A DNA stretch of 14,065 nucleotides from CAYYHA01 sp964471535. Its GTDB lineage: Bacteria > Myxococcota > Myxococcia > SLRQ01. The stretch covers positions 1 through 14,065 of the forward strand of contig CAYYHA010000097.1 of NCBI GenBank assembly GCA_964471535.1, given 5' to 3'. Below the pieces are notes generated by a model that ran no database searches, had not been told where the DNA came from, and was given only the letters and a program-made list of their open reading frames with translations. Below are positions 1-11,938 of the stretch, in pieces (positions within the stretch are counted from its first letter, which is position 1; each line of letters opens with the position of its first letter). The translations under genes were made by a program, and so were the position numbers.

Positions 1-1
1 C

Positions 2-559
2 GAGCGGGCGATCCGCGAGGAACTCGACGACTGCGGGCGCTGCAAGCTGTGCGAGACCCGGACCAACCTGGTCTTCGGGGTGGGCAACCCCCGCGCCGAG
101 ATCGTCTTCGTGGGCGAAGGGCCGGGCCGGGACGAGGACCTGGCGGGCGAGCCCTTCGTGGGCCGCGCCGGGCAGCTGCTCACCCGCATGATCCAGGCGA
201 TGGGGTACCAGCGGGAGGAGGTCTACATCTGCAACGTGGTGAAGTGCCGGCCCCCCGGCAACCGCGATCCCGAGCCGGACGAGGTGGCGGCCTGCGAGCC
301 CTTCCTCAAGGCACAGCTCGCCGCCATCGAGCCGAAGGTGGTGGTCGCGCTGGGGCGCTTCGCCGTGCAGTGCCTCCTCGGCGATCCCAACGCTCGGATC
401 ACCCGCGTGCGCGGGACGTGGCACAGCTACGCGGGCATCCCCTTGATGCCCACCTTCCATCCCGCCTACCTCCTGCGCAACCCGAAGGAGAAGCGGAAGG
501 TCTGGGAGGATCTGAAGGCGGTCCTGGCGCGGATCGGGCGGCCCGTACCCGCGCGGTGA
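2..559 (+). CDS. udg: Family-4 uracil-DNA glycosylase, 3' part (start lies before the window)
   Basis: This enzyme excises uracil from DNA, as the first step of base excision repair of deaminated cytosine; family 4 members carry a 4Fe-4S cluster. The frame is open from base 2 with no start that keeps the whole domain, so the 5' end is missing; 185 residues are visible. The cluster ligands are recognisable: C14 and C17 in CGRCKLCETR, then C82 and C98 with the C-X15-C spacing typical of the family. Motif 1 reads GEGPGRDEDLAGEPFVGRAG (residues 38-57). The second active-site motif is HPAYLLRNP (153-161). An internal GTG at 80 would delete the first two cluster cysteines, so it is not the start. 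C11 is a third cysteine beside the usual pair. The gene is unlikely to be linked to the pathway downstream, since 160 noncoding bases follow. Identification is secure. Confidence 0.95.
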   Translation, partial: ERAIREELDDCGRCKLCETRTNLVFGVGNPRAEIVFVGEGPGRDEDLAGEPFVGRAGQLLTRMIQAMGYQREEVYICNVVKCRPPGNRDPEPDEVAACEPFLKAQLAAIEPKVVVALGRFAVQCLLGDPNARITRVRGTWHSYAGIPLMPTFHPAYLLRNPKEKRKVWEDLKAVLARIGRPVPAR

Positions 560-565
560 GGGCAG

Positions 566-594
566 CGAGCCGCAGGTCTCGCCCGAGCCGCAGG
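566..594. repeat. Pair of 11-bp direct repeats in the udg-thiD gap
   Basis: CGAGCCGCAGG occurs at 566-576 and again at 584-594, 18 bases apart start to start, just after the glycosylase stop codon. The match is exact. In DNA this GC-rich a short repeat can arise by chance, and no function can be assigned. The rest of the 160-base gap (560-719) shows no gene. Confidence 0.4.
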
Positions 595-719
595 GCCGTG
601 CTTCGTGCCGAGGCGCGCCGACCTCTCCGGCAGCCGCCGTTCCCATCGCCGCGGGGGGCGGGGAGGGAAGCGCCGCGGCTGGAGCCCGCCTCCGCCCTGC
701 TCTATACCGGGGGCGCGTC

Positions 720-1547
720 ATGTTCGATGCCACGCGCCAGCGCAGGGCCGAAGGGCGGCCGCGATGCCTCTCCATCGCCGGGAGCGATTCCAGCGGGGGC
801 GCGGGCATCCAAGCCGACCTGAAGACCTTTGCCGCCTTCGGCTGCTACGGGACCACGGCGGTGACGGCGGTGACCGCGCAGGACACCCGCCGTGTGTCGG
901 CGATCCATCCGGTTCCGCCGGCGGTGGTGCGAGCGCAGATCGAGGCGGTGCTCGGCGACATCGGCGCCGACGCGGTGAAGACGGGGATGCTTCCCTCCGC
1001 CGAGGTCGTCGAGGCGGTGGCCGATGCGCTCGATGCGGCGCCCGGCGTGCCTCTGGTCGTCGATCCGGTGCATGTCGCCGGGTCGGGGACTCCGCTCGCG
1101 GAGAACGCCGCGCTCGAGGCAATCGCGGCCTGCCTGCTCCCCCAGACGACGGTGCTCACACCGAACCTCCCCGAACTCGAGCGTCTCACGGGGCGGCCGG
1201 TGGAGACCGAGGCGATGCGCCTCGAGGCGGCAGAGCACCTCCTCGCCCGCGGCGCGCGCTACGTCCTGGTCAAAGGGGGGCATGCACCCGGGCCGGCGGT
1301 GGATCTCCTGGTGGGCGCCGACGGCAGCAGGGTCCGCCTGGAGGCACCCCGCGTGGAGACGCGCGCAGGGCACGGCACGGGCTGTACCCTGTCTGCGGCG
1401 ATCTCCGCGGGGCTGGCCGGAGGGCTTGGGGTCGCGGAGGCGGCGGCGAGGGCGAAGGACTACGTCTCGGGGGCGCTGGCGAGTGCCGAGCCGATGGGCC
1501 AGGGCCACGGGCCGCTCAACTTCTTCTTCCGGCTCGCGGCGCCGTGA
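720..1547 (+). CDS. thiD: Hydroxymethylpyrimidine/phosphomethylpyrimidine kinase (ThiD family)
   Basis: ThiD phosphorylates HMP to HMP-P and then HMP-PP for thiamine synthesis in the cytoplasm; some relatives phosphorylate pyridoxine or pyridoxal instead. The 275-residue product has the ribokinase-like ThiD signature from end to end: GSDSSGGAGIQADLKTF (21-37), TAVTAQDT (49-56), KTGML (87-91), DPV (115-117), TPN (147-149), VKGGH (184-188) and the anion-hole loop GHGTGC (217-222) with C222. Length is normal for a single-domain ThiD. The ATG at 720 precedes the conserved GSD motif by 20 residues and has only a weak G-rich stretch upstream. No other thiamine gene is in view. Instead, 38 bases downstream begins a PLP-dependent fusion protein, so a role in vitamin B6 salvage is an alternative that sequence alone does not exclude. 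Confidence 0.92.
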   Translation: MFDATRQRRAEGRPRCLSIAGSDSSGGAGIQADLKTFAAFGCYGTTAVTAVTAQDTRRVSAIHPVPPAVVRAQIEAVLGDIGADAVKTGMLPSAEVVEAVADALDAAPGVPLVVDPVHVAGSGTPLAENAALEAIAACLLPQTTVLTPNLPELERLTGRPVETEAMRLEAAEHLLARGARYVLVKGGHAPGPAVDLLVGADGSRVRLEAPRVETRAGHGTGCTLSAAISAGLAGGLGVAEAAARAKDYVSGALASAEPMGQGHGPLNFFFRLAAP

Positions 1548-1565
1548 CCGGAGGGAGGCGGCAGA

Positions 1566-1580
1566 GAGAAGGGATCGAGG
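1566..1580 (+). promoter_or_regulatory. Ribosome-binding region with two possible starts
   Basis: GAGAAGGGA (1566-1574) lies 5 bases before an in-frame GTG at 1580, while GAGG (1577-1580) lies 5 bases before the ATG at 1586. Either start is plausible and they differ by two residues. The ATG was chosen for the gene entry. Confidence 0.5.
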
Positions 1581-1585
1581 TGAAG

Positions 1586-4813
<3,228 letters not shown>

Positions 4814-4829
4814 GAGGAGCCAAGACATC

Positions 4830-5900
4830 ATGCGCACCTTCGTCTATCGGCCTGGCGACGGCCCCCGCGCGTGGGGCCGCGCCCACGGCGAACAGTGGCG
4901 ATACGAGATCCAGGCCCTCGCCGAGATCCGCGAGTGGCTCACGGTGCAAATCGGCGCCTTCGACCACGTGGAGCAGGTGCTCGAGGTCGCGAGGGAGCAC
5001 CTGCCCGTGCTGCAGCGCTTCGATCCTCCGCTCTACGAAGAGCTGCTCGGCATCGCCGAAGGCGCCGACGTGGAGCCCGAGCGCATCGTGGTCCTCAACC
5101 ACTACACCGACCTTCGCGACCTGAAGCCGGGCGCGAAGTGGGACGACGAGGGCTGCTCGGTGGCGCACGTGCTCACCGAGGAGGGCACGGTGCTCGGGCA
5201 GACCTGGGACATGCACATCAGCGCGCTCCCCTACGTGCTGATGCTGGGCATCCCCGCCACCGGGGACCGGCCCGCGATGTGGACGCTCTCCCTCGTCGGC
5301 TGTCTGGGCATGGCGGGCATGAACGCCACCGGTGTGGGCGTGTGCATCAACAACCTGCGCAGCCTCGATGCGAGGGTGGGGGTGGTGTGGCCGGCGCTGG
5401 TGCGCCGGGCGCTCGCTACGAAGTCCGCCGAGGAGGCGCGGCGGGTCGTCACCGAGGCACCCGTCGGATCGGGGCATCACTACCTCGTCGCCGATCCCGA
5501 ACGGGCCTTCGGGATCGAGACCAGCGGCACGCATCGCAAGGTGATCTGGTCGCGGACGCCTCCCACCTACGTGCACACCAACCACTGCCTCGACGACGAG
5601 ATCGCCGCCTGCTCCACGGTGGCCCCCGAGAGCAGCACGCACGAGCGCTACGATCGGCTCTCCCGCGCGCTCGCCGAAAACCCGCCGCGCCGAGCGCTGG
5701 ACCTGTGGTGGCAGCTGGCCTCCCACGAGGGGTACCCTCGCAGCGTGTGCAGCAACCTCTCCACCCCCGAGCGACCCCACGGCTCGGCCACCTGCAGTGC
5801 GGTGCTCATGAACTTGAGCCGCCGTGAGGTCTACGGCCTCGACGGCATCATCCACGGCCGGGCGCCGGTGGCCTTCTCCTTCGAGGCGCTCGCCTCCTAG
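4830..5900 (+). CDS. C45 autoproteolytic acyltransferase/amidohydrolase (isopenicillin-N acyltransferase-like)
   Basis: This is an N-terminal-nucleophile enzyme of the acyl-CoA:6-aminopenicillanate acyltransferase family. Members cut themselves at a Gly-Cys bond and then make or hydrolyse amide bonds using the freed cysteine. The 356-residue product is of family length. The cut site is evident at G108-C109 in DDEGCSVAH, giving an alpha part of 108 residues and a beta part of 248. Other family marks are GQTWDMH (123-129), MAGMNATGVGVCINNL (161-176) and HTNHCLDD (249-256). There is no signal peptide, so it should be cytoplasmic. AGGAG at 4815-4819 lies 10 bases before the ATG, next to the stop codon of the preceding gene. 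The known family range includes penicillin acyltransfer and hydrolysis of beta-alanyl amides (insect Tan). Its place among two aminotransferases and a CoA-transferase suggests acylation or deacylation of an amino acid intermediate; the substrate is unknown. Confidence 0.9.
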   Translation: MRTFVYRPGDGPRAWGRAHGEQWRYEIQALAEIREWLTVQIGAFDHVEQVLEVAREHLPVLQRFDPPLYEELLGIAEGADVEPERIVVLNHYTDLRDLKPGAKWDDEGCSVAHVLTEEGTVLGQTWDMHISALPYVLMLGIPATGDRPAMWTLSLVGCLGMAGMNATGVGVCINNLRSLDARVGVVWPALVRRALATKSAEEARRVVTEAPVGSGHHYLVADPERAFGIETSGTHRKVIWSRTPPTYVHTNHCLDDEIAACSTVAPESSTHERYDRLSRALAENPPRRALDLWWQLASHEGYPRSVCSNLSTPERPHGSATCSAVLMNLSRREVYGLDGIIHGRAPVAFSFEALAS

Positions 5901-5920
5901 CGCAGGTACAGGGCCCTCCG

Positions 5921-7158
<1,238 letters not shown>

Positions 7159-7162
<4 letters not shown>

Positions 7163-7902
7163 GAGAAGAGACGCCGACGGTGGGACGACATCGCGAGAAG
7201 GTGAAGGCGACGGTGGCCGAGGCGCTCGAAGGGCTCTTCGACGGCGCGCGCATCATGGTCAGTGGCTTCGGGCTCTGCGGGAATCCCGAGGCCCTCATCG
7301 ACGGGGTGCTCGAGACGGGCCGGCGCGATTTGACGGTGATCTCGAACAACGCGGGCAACCTGGGGAAGGGCCTGGCGAAGTGGCTCCGTGCGGGGATCGT
7401 CCGGCGGGTCGAGTGCACCTACATCGGCAACAACGAGGACCTCCATCGCCTCATGGCCGAGGGGAAGGTGGAGGTGCAGGTGATGCCGCAGGGGACCTTC
7501 GTCGAGCGCATGCGCGCCGCGGGCGCGGGCCTGGCCGGCTTCTACACGCCCACGGGCGTGGGGACGGTGGTGGAGGAGGGGAAGGAGGTGCGCGAGTTCG
7601 ACGGGCGCCGCTACCTGCTCGAGCGTCCCCTCCGCGCCGACTTCGCCTTCGTGCGCTGCGACACCGCCGACCCCTTCGGCAACCTCCGCTTCTTCGGCAC
7701 CGCGCGTAACTTCGGTCCCATCATGGCGATGGCGGCGGAGACGACCATCGCCGAGGCGGATCGTCTGGTGGCCCTTGGCGAGATCGGCCCCGACGACGTG
7801 CACCTGCCGGGCATCTTCGTGCACCGCGTGGTCCACGTGCCCGAGCACGAGGACCCCTTCGAGTACCGAACGGTGCGTCCCCGGAAGGAGGGAGCGCGAT
7901 GA
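7159..7902 (+). CDS. scoA: 3-oxoacid CoA-transferase, subunit A (SCOT/AtoD-like)
   Basis: This is the alpha subunit of a family I CoA-transferase, which moves CoA between two carboxylic acids, typically from succinyl-CoA or another acyl-CoA to acetoacetate. The 247-residue product carries SGFGLCGNPEALI (35-47), VISNNAG (60-66), QGTFVERMRAAGAG (111-124), YTPTGVGT (129-136), TARNFGP (181-187) and HLPGIFVHRVV (215-225), all standard for the SCOT/Sco alpha subunit. The start overlaps the aminotransferase stop as ATGA and its own stop overlaps the beta-subunit start in the same way. It must pair with the next gene product to be active. 3-Oxoadipate transferases (PcaI) look similar, so acetoacetate as substrate is probable but not fixed. 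A 3-oxo acid made by the adjacent aminotransferase is an attractive substrate by position. Confidence 0.92.
7885..7891 (+). promoter_or_regulatory. Strong ribosome-binding site for CoA-transferase subunit B
   Basis: AAGGAGG lies 7 bases before the ATG at 7899, inside the end of the subunit A gene. With the ATGA overlap it should keep the two subunits in balanced production. Confidence 0.85.
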
Positions 7903-8528
7903 GCTGGAGTCGTGAGGAGATCGCCCGCCGGGCGGCGGCGGAGATCCCGCCGGGGAGCATCGTGAACCTGGGCATCGGCCTGCCCACGCTCGTTGCGGAC
8001 TATCTGAAGCCCGAGGACGGGATCTGGTTCCACAGCGAGAACGGGCTCTTGGGCATGGGCCCCTTCCCCGTCGAGGGCGAGGAGGACCCACGCATCATCA
8101 ACGCGGGCAAGCAGACGGTGACCGTCGTTCCCGGCGGGTCCTTCTTCGACAGTGCGCTCTCCTTTGCGATGATCCGCGGGGGCCACGTGGACGTGGCCCT
8201 GCTCGGAGCGATGCAGGTCTCGGCGGCGGGGGACCTCGCCAACTGGGCGGTGCCCGGCGGCAAGACGATGGGGATCGGGGGGGCGATGGACCTTTCCACG
8301 GGCGCGCGGCGGACGCTGGTCCTCACCACCCACCGGACGAAGCAGGGGGCCCCGAAGCTCCTCGCCCGCTGTGACTATCCCCTCACCGCCGTGGGCGCGG
8401 TCTCTCGGGTGATCACCGACCTCGGCGTCTTCGATCCCGCCGGCGAGGGCTTCCGGGTGATCGAACTCGCCCCCGGTGTGCGCCGCGAGACGGTGGCCGA
8501 GGCGACCGGTGCGCCGCTCGTCGACTAG
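7899..8528 (+). CDS. scoB: 3-oxoacid CoA-transferase, subunit B (SCOT/AtoA-like)
   Basis: This beta subunit supplies the catalytic glutamate that forms the acyl-glutamyl and CoA-thioester intermediates. It is 209 residues, the normal size. The active-site motif SENGLLG (46-52) places the catalytic residue at E47. Other conserved elements are NLGIGLPT (23-30), INAGKQTVTVVPGGSFFDS (67-85), GAMQVS (103-108), NWAVPGGKTMGIGGAMDL (115-132) and GVFDP (176-180). It pairs with the preceding subunit and is the last gene of the plus-strand block. Its stop codon is followed by a stem-loop. There is no sign of degradation, so an active A2B2-type enzyme is expected. Confidence 0.94.
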   Translation: MSWSREEIARRAAAEIPPGSIVNLGIGLPTLVADYLKPEDGIWFHSENGLLGMGPFPVEGEEDPRIINAGKQTVTVVPGGSFFDSALSFAMIRGGHVDVALLGAMQVSAAGDLANWAVPGGKTMGIGGAMDLSTGARRTLVLTTHRTKQGAPKLLARCDYPLTAVGAVSRVITDLGVFDPAGEGFRVIELAPGVRRETVAEATGAPLVD

Positions 8529-8562
8529 GGCAGGCGGGCCCGTCGGCGCCTCGCGACCGGCG

Positions 8563-8608
8563 GCACGGCGCGCGGCCTCCACGCCAGGGAAGGCCCGCCG
8601 CGCCGTGC
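8563..8608. terminator. Stem-loop between convergent genes, probable bidirectional terminator
   Basis: GCACGGCGCG (8563-8572) pairs perfectly with CGCGCCGTGC (8599-8608). After a small internal loop, GGCCT (8574-8578) pairs with AGGCC (8591-8595), leaving a 12-base loop. The structure fills most of the 84-base space between the two convergent stop codons and ends 4 bases short of the minus-strand stop. No T-run follows on either strand, so termination may not follow the classical intrinsic pattern. Confidence 0.65.
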
Positions 8609-8612
8609 GCCC

Positions 8613-9329
8613 CTAGGCGGCTGCGCCGGTGGCGAAGATCTCCTCGAGGAAGCATTCCATCTCGCGCCGGCTTCGGGCATCGGCGCGCGCGTCGTAGACG
8701 GTGCCGAACTCGGGATCGTTCGCCTCGGGGTTGGTGAAGGCATGCATCGTGCGCCCGAAGACGTGGACTTGCCAGTCGGCGCCGAGGGCCTCCATCTCGT
8801 TGCCGAAGGCCACGAGCTGCTCCGGTGTGGCCATGGGATCGGCGTAGCCGTGGAGGGCGAGCACCTTCGCCTTCGGCGTCTGGCTCGGGATCTCCCGGGG
8901 CGTAAAGAGGCCGTGGAAGGCGACCACGCCCCGCAGGTCCGCCCCCGATCGGGCCAGGTCCAGCACACAGAGCCCGCCGAAGCAGAAGCCCACCGCCGCC
9001 ATCCGCTCGGGATCGACGCCAGGCACCGCGCGCGCCGCCTCGAGTGCCCCATGGAGTCGCCGTTCCAAGCGGGCCCGGTCGGCGAGCAAGGGGGACATCA
9101 GCGCCGTATTCTCCTCGCGGGTGGTCCCCCGCCGCCCGACGCCGTAGACGTCGCTGGCGATGCCCACGTAGCCGAGCGCGGTGAGGTCCTGGGCGAAGCG
9201 TTCCTCGAACGCGGTGCGACCCCGCCAGGCGTGGAAGACCACGACACCCGGGCGCGGGGTCGCGGGGTCGGCGCCGAAGACGCAAGCGTCGAAGGGTTCG
9301 TCCTCCACCTTCCACGTGATCCGTTCCAT
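8613..9329 (-). CDS. Dienelactone hydrolase family protein (alpha/beta hydrolase)
   Basis: This 238-residue alpha/beta hydrolase should cleave an ester, lactone or similar bond in the cytoplasm; there is no signal peptide. The triad is visible as C116 in GFCFGG (114-119), D164 in HGYADPM (160-166) and H196 in MHAFTNP (195-201). VVVFHAWRG (29-37) is the oxyanion-side strand, with glutamates just after it (E42, E43) as in the family. A cysteine nucleophile is the classical DLH form. The MHAFTNP ending is typical of uncharacterised DLH-like proteins rather than of true chlorocatechol-pathway enzymes, and no aromatic-degradation gene is near. It lies 96 bases downstream of the penicillin acylase gene on the same strand and has no clear ribosome-binding site, so it may be read from the same transcript or have its own promoter. 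The substrate is unknown. Confidence 0.92.
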   Translation of the reverse strand: MERITWKVEDEPFDACVFGADPATPRPGVVVFHAWRGRTAFEERFAQDLTALGYVGIASDVYGVGRRGTTREENTALMSPLLADRARLERRLHGALEAARAVPGVDPERMAAVGFCFGGLCVLDLARSGADLRGVVAFHGLFTPREIPSQTPKAKVLALHGYADPMATPEQLVAFGNEMEALGADWQVHVFGRTMHAFTNPEANDPEFGTVYDARADARSRREMECFLEEIFATGAAA

Positions 9330-9425
9330 GGGGGCAGCCTAGCGCTCCGCGGGCCGAGGGGGGAGCCTCAGAGATCCGCGGACCGGGCACGGGTTCGAGC
9401 GCGTTCGGGCGGGACGCCAGGTGCG

Positions 9426-11924
9426 CTACTCGAGCCGGATCCGCCCGACCGCCGACCGCTCCAGCTCCGGCCAGCTCGAGACCATGGGGACGAGCGTCCC
9501 CGCCTGCCACCGTTCGTACTGGTCGGCGTAGTGGGGGGATCCGGGCCAGCCACTCGCGCCGCTCTGGGAGATCCACCAGGCGTGGCTCGGGTCCGCGAGA
9601 TCGACGATGTGCCGCGAGGAGGGACCTGCGGTGGGCCAATAGGGGTGCTCCGGGTGGGAGAGGTCGTACATGCTCTTCCACACCGTGTCGAAGCCGCCCG
9701 GCGCGGGCCGGGGAGGCAGGTTGAAGAAGGAGGCCAGCGCCGGCTGCGTGCCGAAGAGGTGGCGGATGTGGTTCTCGTGGGCGCGCCCCCACGCCCACTT
9801 TGCCGGGTCATCCCCCTGCCGTGCCTCGAGCCAGGCCACCGCCCGGGCCAGCGCCTCGCGGAGGATCTCGGCACGGCGTTCGACCTTCGGCGTGCGGCGA
9901 TCGTCCCAGGCAGGGTGCGCCGGGTCCAGGAACCAGAGGTCGATGGGGTTGGTGACGTAGCGCTGCGCGAGAAGGAAGGCGAGGGCCCGGTCGTCCACCT
10001 CGTCACGAAGCGCCAGGAACGCAGCCTCCCGGTAGAGCACGAAGAAGATCGCCGCGGCCGCCGAGTCGGCACGGGCCACGCCATCCCAGCCTTCGAGGAG
10101 CTTCACCGCCTGTCGCTGGGCCTCCGATGGCAGCTGCGTGCCCGTCAGGTCCTCGAGCACTGCCGGTAGGAGCCGCCGGGCGCGCAGGGAGACGACGTCG
10201 GTCTGCAGGCGGCGGAAGCGCTCCACGTCGTGGGGCGCCGAGGCCTCGAGCACCGCGCGGATGCGGTCGTAGCGGTACGACGAGGAGGAGTCCACGTGGA
10301 GGAGCAGGCGGCTGGCTCCTGGGGGTCGCAGGAGGTTGTTGGCGTGCGCGAAGAGATCGCGGGGCCCCCCACTGCCCCGGGGCATCGCGTCGGCCGAGGC
10401 GAGTCCCTGCCAGCGGAACTCGGGAAGCCAGCCGGGCACGGGAAAGGTGCCCCGGTAGCCGGGGCGCAGGGGGACCTGGCCGTTGACCTGCACGCCGATG
10501 CGTCCGTTCGAGTCGGCCGCCGTCCATACGTTGATGGGGCTCGAGATCCGGGCGATGGCCGCAAAGAAGGTTTCGAGGTCTCCAGCGCGGTTCGCCTCGC
10601 GCAGCGCTGGCAGCGCCCGGCCCACCTCACCCACGTGCCATCGGATGGCGATGAGCGGGGCCCACTCGGGCAGGAGGCCCGGGTAGAGGTCCTGCACCAC
10701 CGGGCCGTTGGGCGTGCGCCGCAGCTCGAAGCTGCGCGCCTCCAGGTGCCGACCCGCCCGCACGAGGACCGTTTCACGGTGTGTCTCGATGGGATGCCAG
10801 CGCCCATCGGGGCCGAGCACCTGCCCGGGATGGGCCGGATCGGTCTTCTCGACGACGAGATCCACGACGTCGGCGGTCGCCGCGGTCATGCCCCAGGCCA
10901 CCTTCCCGTTGTGACCGGCGAGGACGTAGGGCAGCCCCGGGATGGTGACTCCGATGGCATCGAGGCCCGGCGCGGCGATGTGCATCTGCACCAGGAAGGC
11001 GGGGGAGAGGAGCGCGAGGTGCGGGTCGTTGGCGAGGAGAGGCGCACCGCTCCGACTCGAGGCGCCGCCCACCACCCACGCGTTGCTCGCTCCGGTCCGG
11101 GGCCCCAGGTACGCGGGGAGATCGGCCTGCGCGAGGCGGGCGGCTTCCGGGCGCGGCGGACGTTCGGGGAAGAGGGGACGGAGCGCCTCTGCGACGGCAG
11201 GGGGCAGGGGATGCGTCTCGTCGTCCGCGGGGAGGGTGGTGCCGCCCTCCCAGGGATCGTGGGGATAGAGCAGGGAGGCGCGGTCGATGCCCACGTGGAG
11301 TGCCAGAAGGAGGCGCGAGAGTTCCTGGTGCCAGTTGTGGGTGATGGTCCAGCTGGTCAGCCGGCCCACGGTGAAGGAGTCCACCGGCGTCCAGGGCTCG
11401 GGCGTCACGCCGAGCAGGCGGTATTCGATGGGCGTCCACTGGGCCAATGCAGCGTTCACACCGTCCGCGTAGGCCTCGAGCAAGGCGCGGGTCCGTGGGT
11501 CCAGCCCAGCGACGTCCGCCTTGGCGCCGGCCCAAAGGCCCCACCCGCGCATGCTGCGGTCCATCTCCACCGTCGTGCCGCCGCGGAAGGGCTGCTCGCC
11601 CACCAGCTCCGAGAGGCGCCCCTGTCCCACGCGGCGGAGCATGTCCATCTGGAAGAAGCGCGCCCGGCCGTGCGCAAAGCCGGTGGCACGTGCGAGGTCC
11701 ACTTCGTCCTCGGCCCGGATGTGGGGAACGCCCCACGCATCGAGGAGGATCTCCGCTGGATGGGTGAGACCGGGAAGGTCATAGGTCTGTTGGCCACGCT
11801 CCGGGGGATAGTCCGGTGCGATCCGGTAGGAGAGGTAGCGCAGCGCCGTACAGGAAGAGAGGAGCACGGACAGGGGGAGGAGGAGCGTGACGAGGGTGTG
11901 CCGGTGGCTCGGGATGCAGGGCAT
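9426..11924 (-). CDS. Penicillin acylase family N-terminal-nucleophile amidase, predicted lipoprotein
   Basis: This is a secreted amidase precursor of 832 residues, of the family that includes penicillin G acylase and N-acyl-homoserine-lactone acylases. Family members self-cleave into alpha and beta chains and hydrolyse amides with the new N-terminal serine. The N-terminus has a hydrophobic stretch ending in the lipobox LSSC with C25, so it should be lipid-anchored on the periplasmic side or outer membrane. The alpha chain has DAWGVPHIRAEDEVDLARA (62-80) and FFQMDMLRR (90-98). The cut site is in RTGASNAWVVGG, putting the nucleophile at S280. NDPHL (299-303), GHNGKVAWGMT (338-348) and INVWTAADSNGRIG (464-477), with N465 as the likely oxyanion asparagine, follow. 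It starts 12 bases after the barrel-protein stop. Substrates of such enzymes range over beta-lactams and acylated amines; none can be chosen here. Confidence 0.93.
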   Translation of the reverse strand: MPCIPSHRHTLVTLLLPLSVLLSSCTALRYLSYRIAPDYPPERGQQTYDLPGLTHPAEILLDAWGVPHIRAEDEVDLARATGFAHGRARFFQMDMLRRVGQGRLSELVGEQPFRGGTTVEMDRSMRGWGLWAGAKADVAGLDPRTRALLEAYADGVNAALAQWTPIEYRLLGVTPEPWTPVDSFTVGRLTSWTITHNWHQELSRLLLALHVGIDRASLLYPHDPWEGGTTLPADDETHPLPPAVAEALRPLFPERPPRPEAARLAQADLPAYLGPRTGASNAWVVGGASSRSGAPLLANDPHLALLSPAFLVQMHIAAPGLDAIGVTIPGLPYVLAGHNGKVAWGMTAATADVVDLVVEKTDPAHPGQVLGPDGRWHPIETHRETVLVRAGRHLEARSFELRRTPNGPVVQDLYPGLLPEWAPLIAIRWHVGEVGRALPALREANRAGDLETFFAAIARISSPINVWTAADSNGRIGVQVNGQVPLRPGYRGTFPVPGWLPEFRWQGLASADAMPRGSGGPRDLFAHANNLLRPPGASRLLLHVDSSSSYRYDRIRAVLEASAPHDVERFRRLQTDVVSLRARRLLPAVLEDLTGTQLPSEAQRQAVKLLEGWDGVARADSAAAAIFFVLYREAAFLALRDEVDDRALAFLLAQRYVTNPIDLWFLDPAHPAWDDRRTPKVERRAEILREALARAVAWLEARQGDDPAKWAWGRAHENHIRHLFGTQPALASFFNLPPRPAPGGFDTVWKSMYDLSHPEHPYWPTAGPSSRHIVDLADPSHAWWISQSGASGWPGSPHYADQYERWQAGTLVPMVSSWPELERSAVGRIRLE

Positions 11925-11933
11925 GGGCTTGGG

Positions 11934-11938
11934 TCCTC
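11934..11938 (-). promoter_or_regulatory. Ribosome-binding site of the acylase gene, overlapping the upstream stop codon
   Basis: On the minus strand GAGGA lies 9 bases before the ATG (start at 11924). It shares bases with the TGA of the beta-barrel gene (11937-11939), which supports translational coupling of the two genes. Confidence 0.7.

Noticed and set aside
640..680. Repeated CCGCGG in the udg-thiD gap as a terminator stem
   Set aside because: The hexamer is its own complement and common in such GC-rich DNA; the flanking bases do not extend into a convincing stem.
680..708. Possible promoter before thiD (TATACC at 703-708)
   Set aside because: The -10-like hexamer is isolated; no convincing -35 box lies 16-18 bases upstream and it is very close to the start codon.
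605..1585. Upstream extension of the fusion-protein frame
   Set aside because: The extension overlaps thiD in another frame, is Arg/Gly-rich without motifs, and there are good ribosome-binding signals just before 1580 and 1586.
9330..9425. Search for a promoter or terminator between the acylase and dienelactone-hydrolase-like genes
   Set aside because: I found no clear hairpin with extended pairing and no recognisable promoter boxes in these 96 bases.
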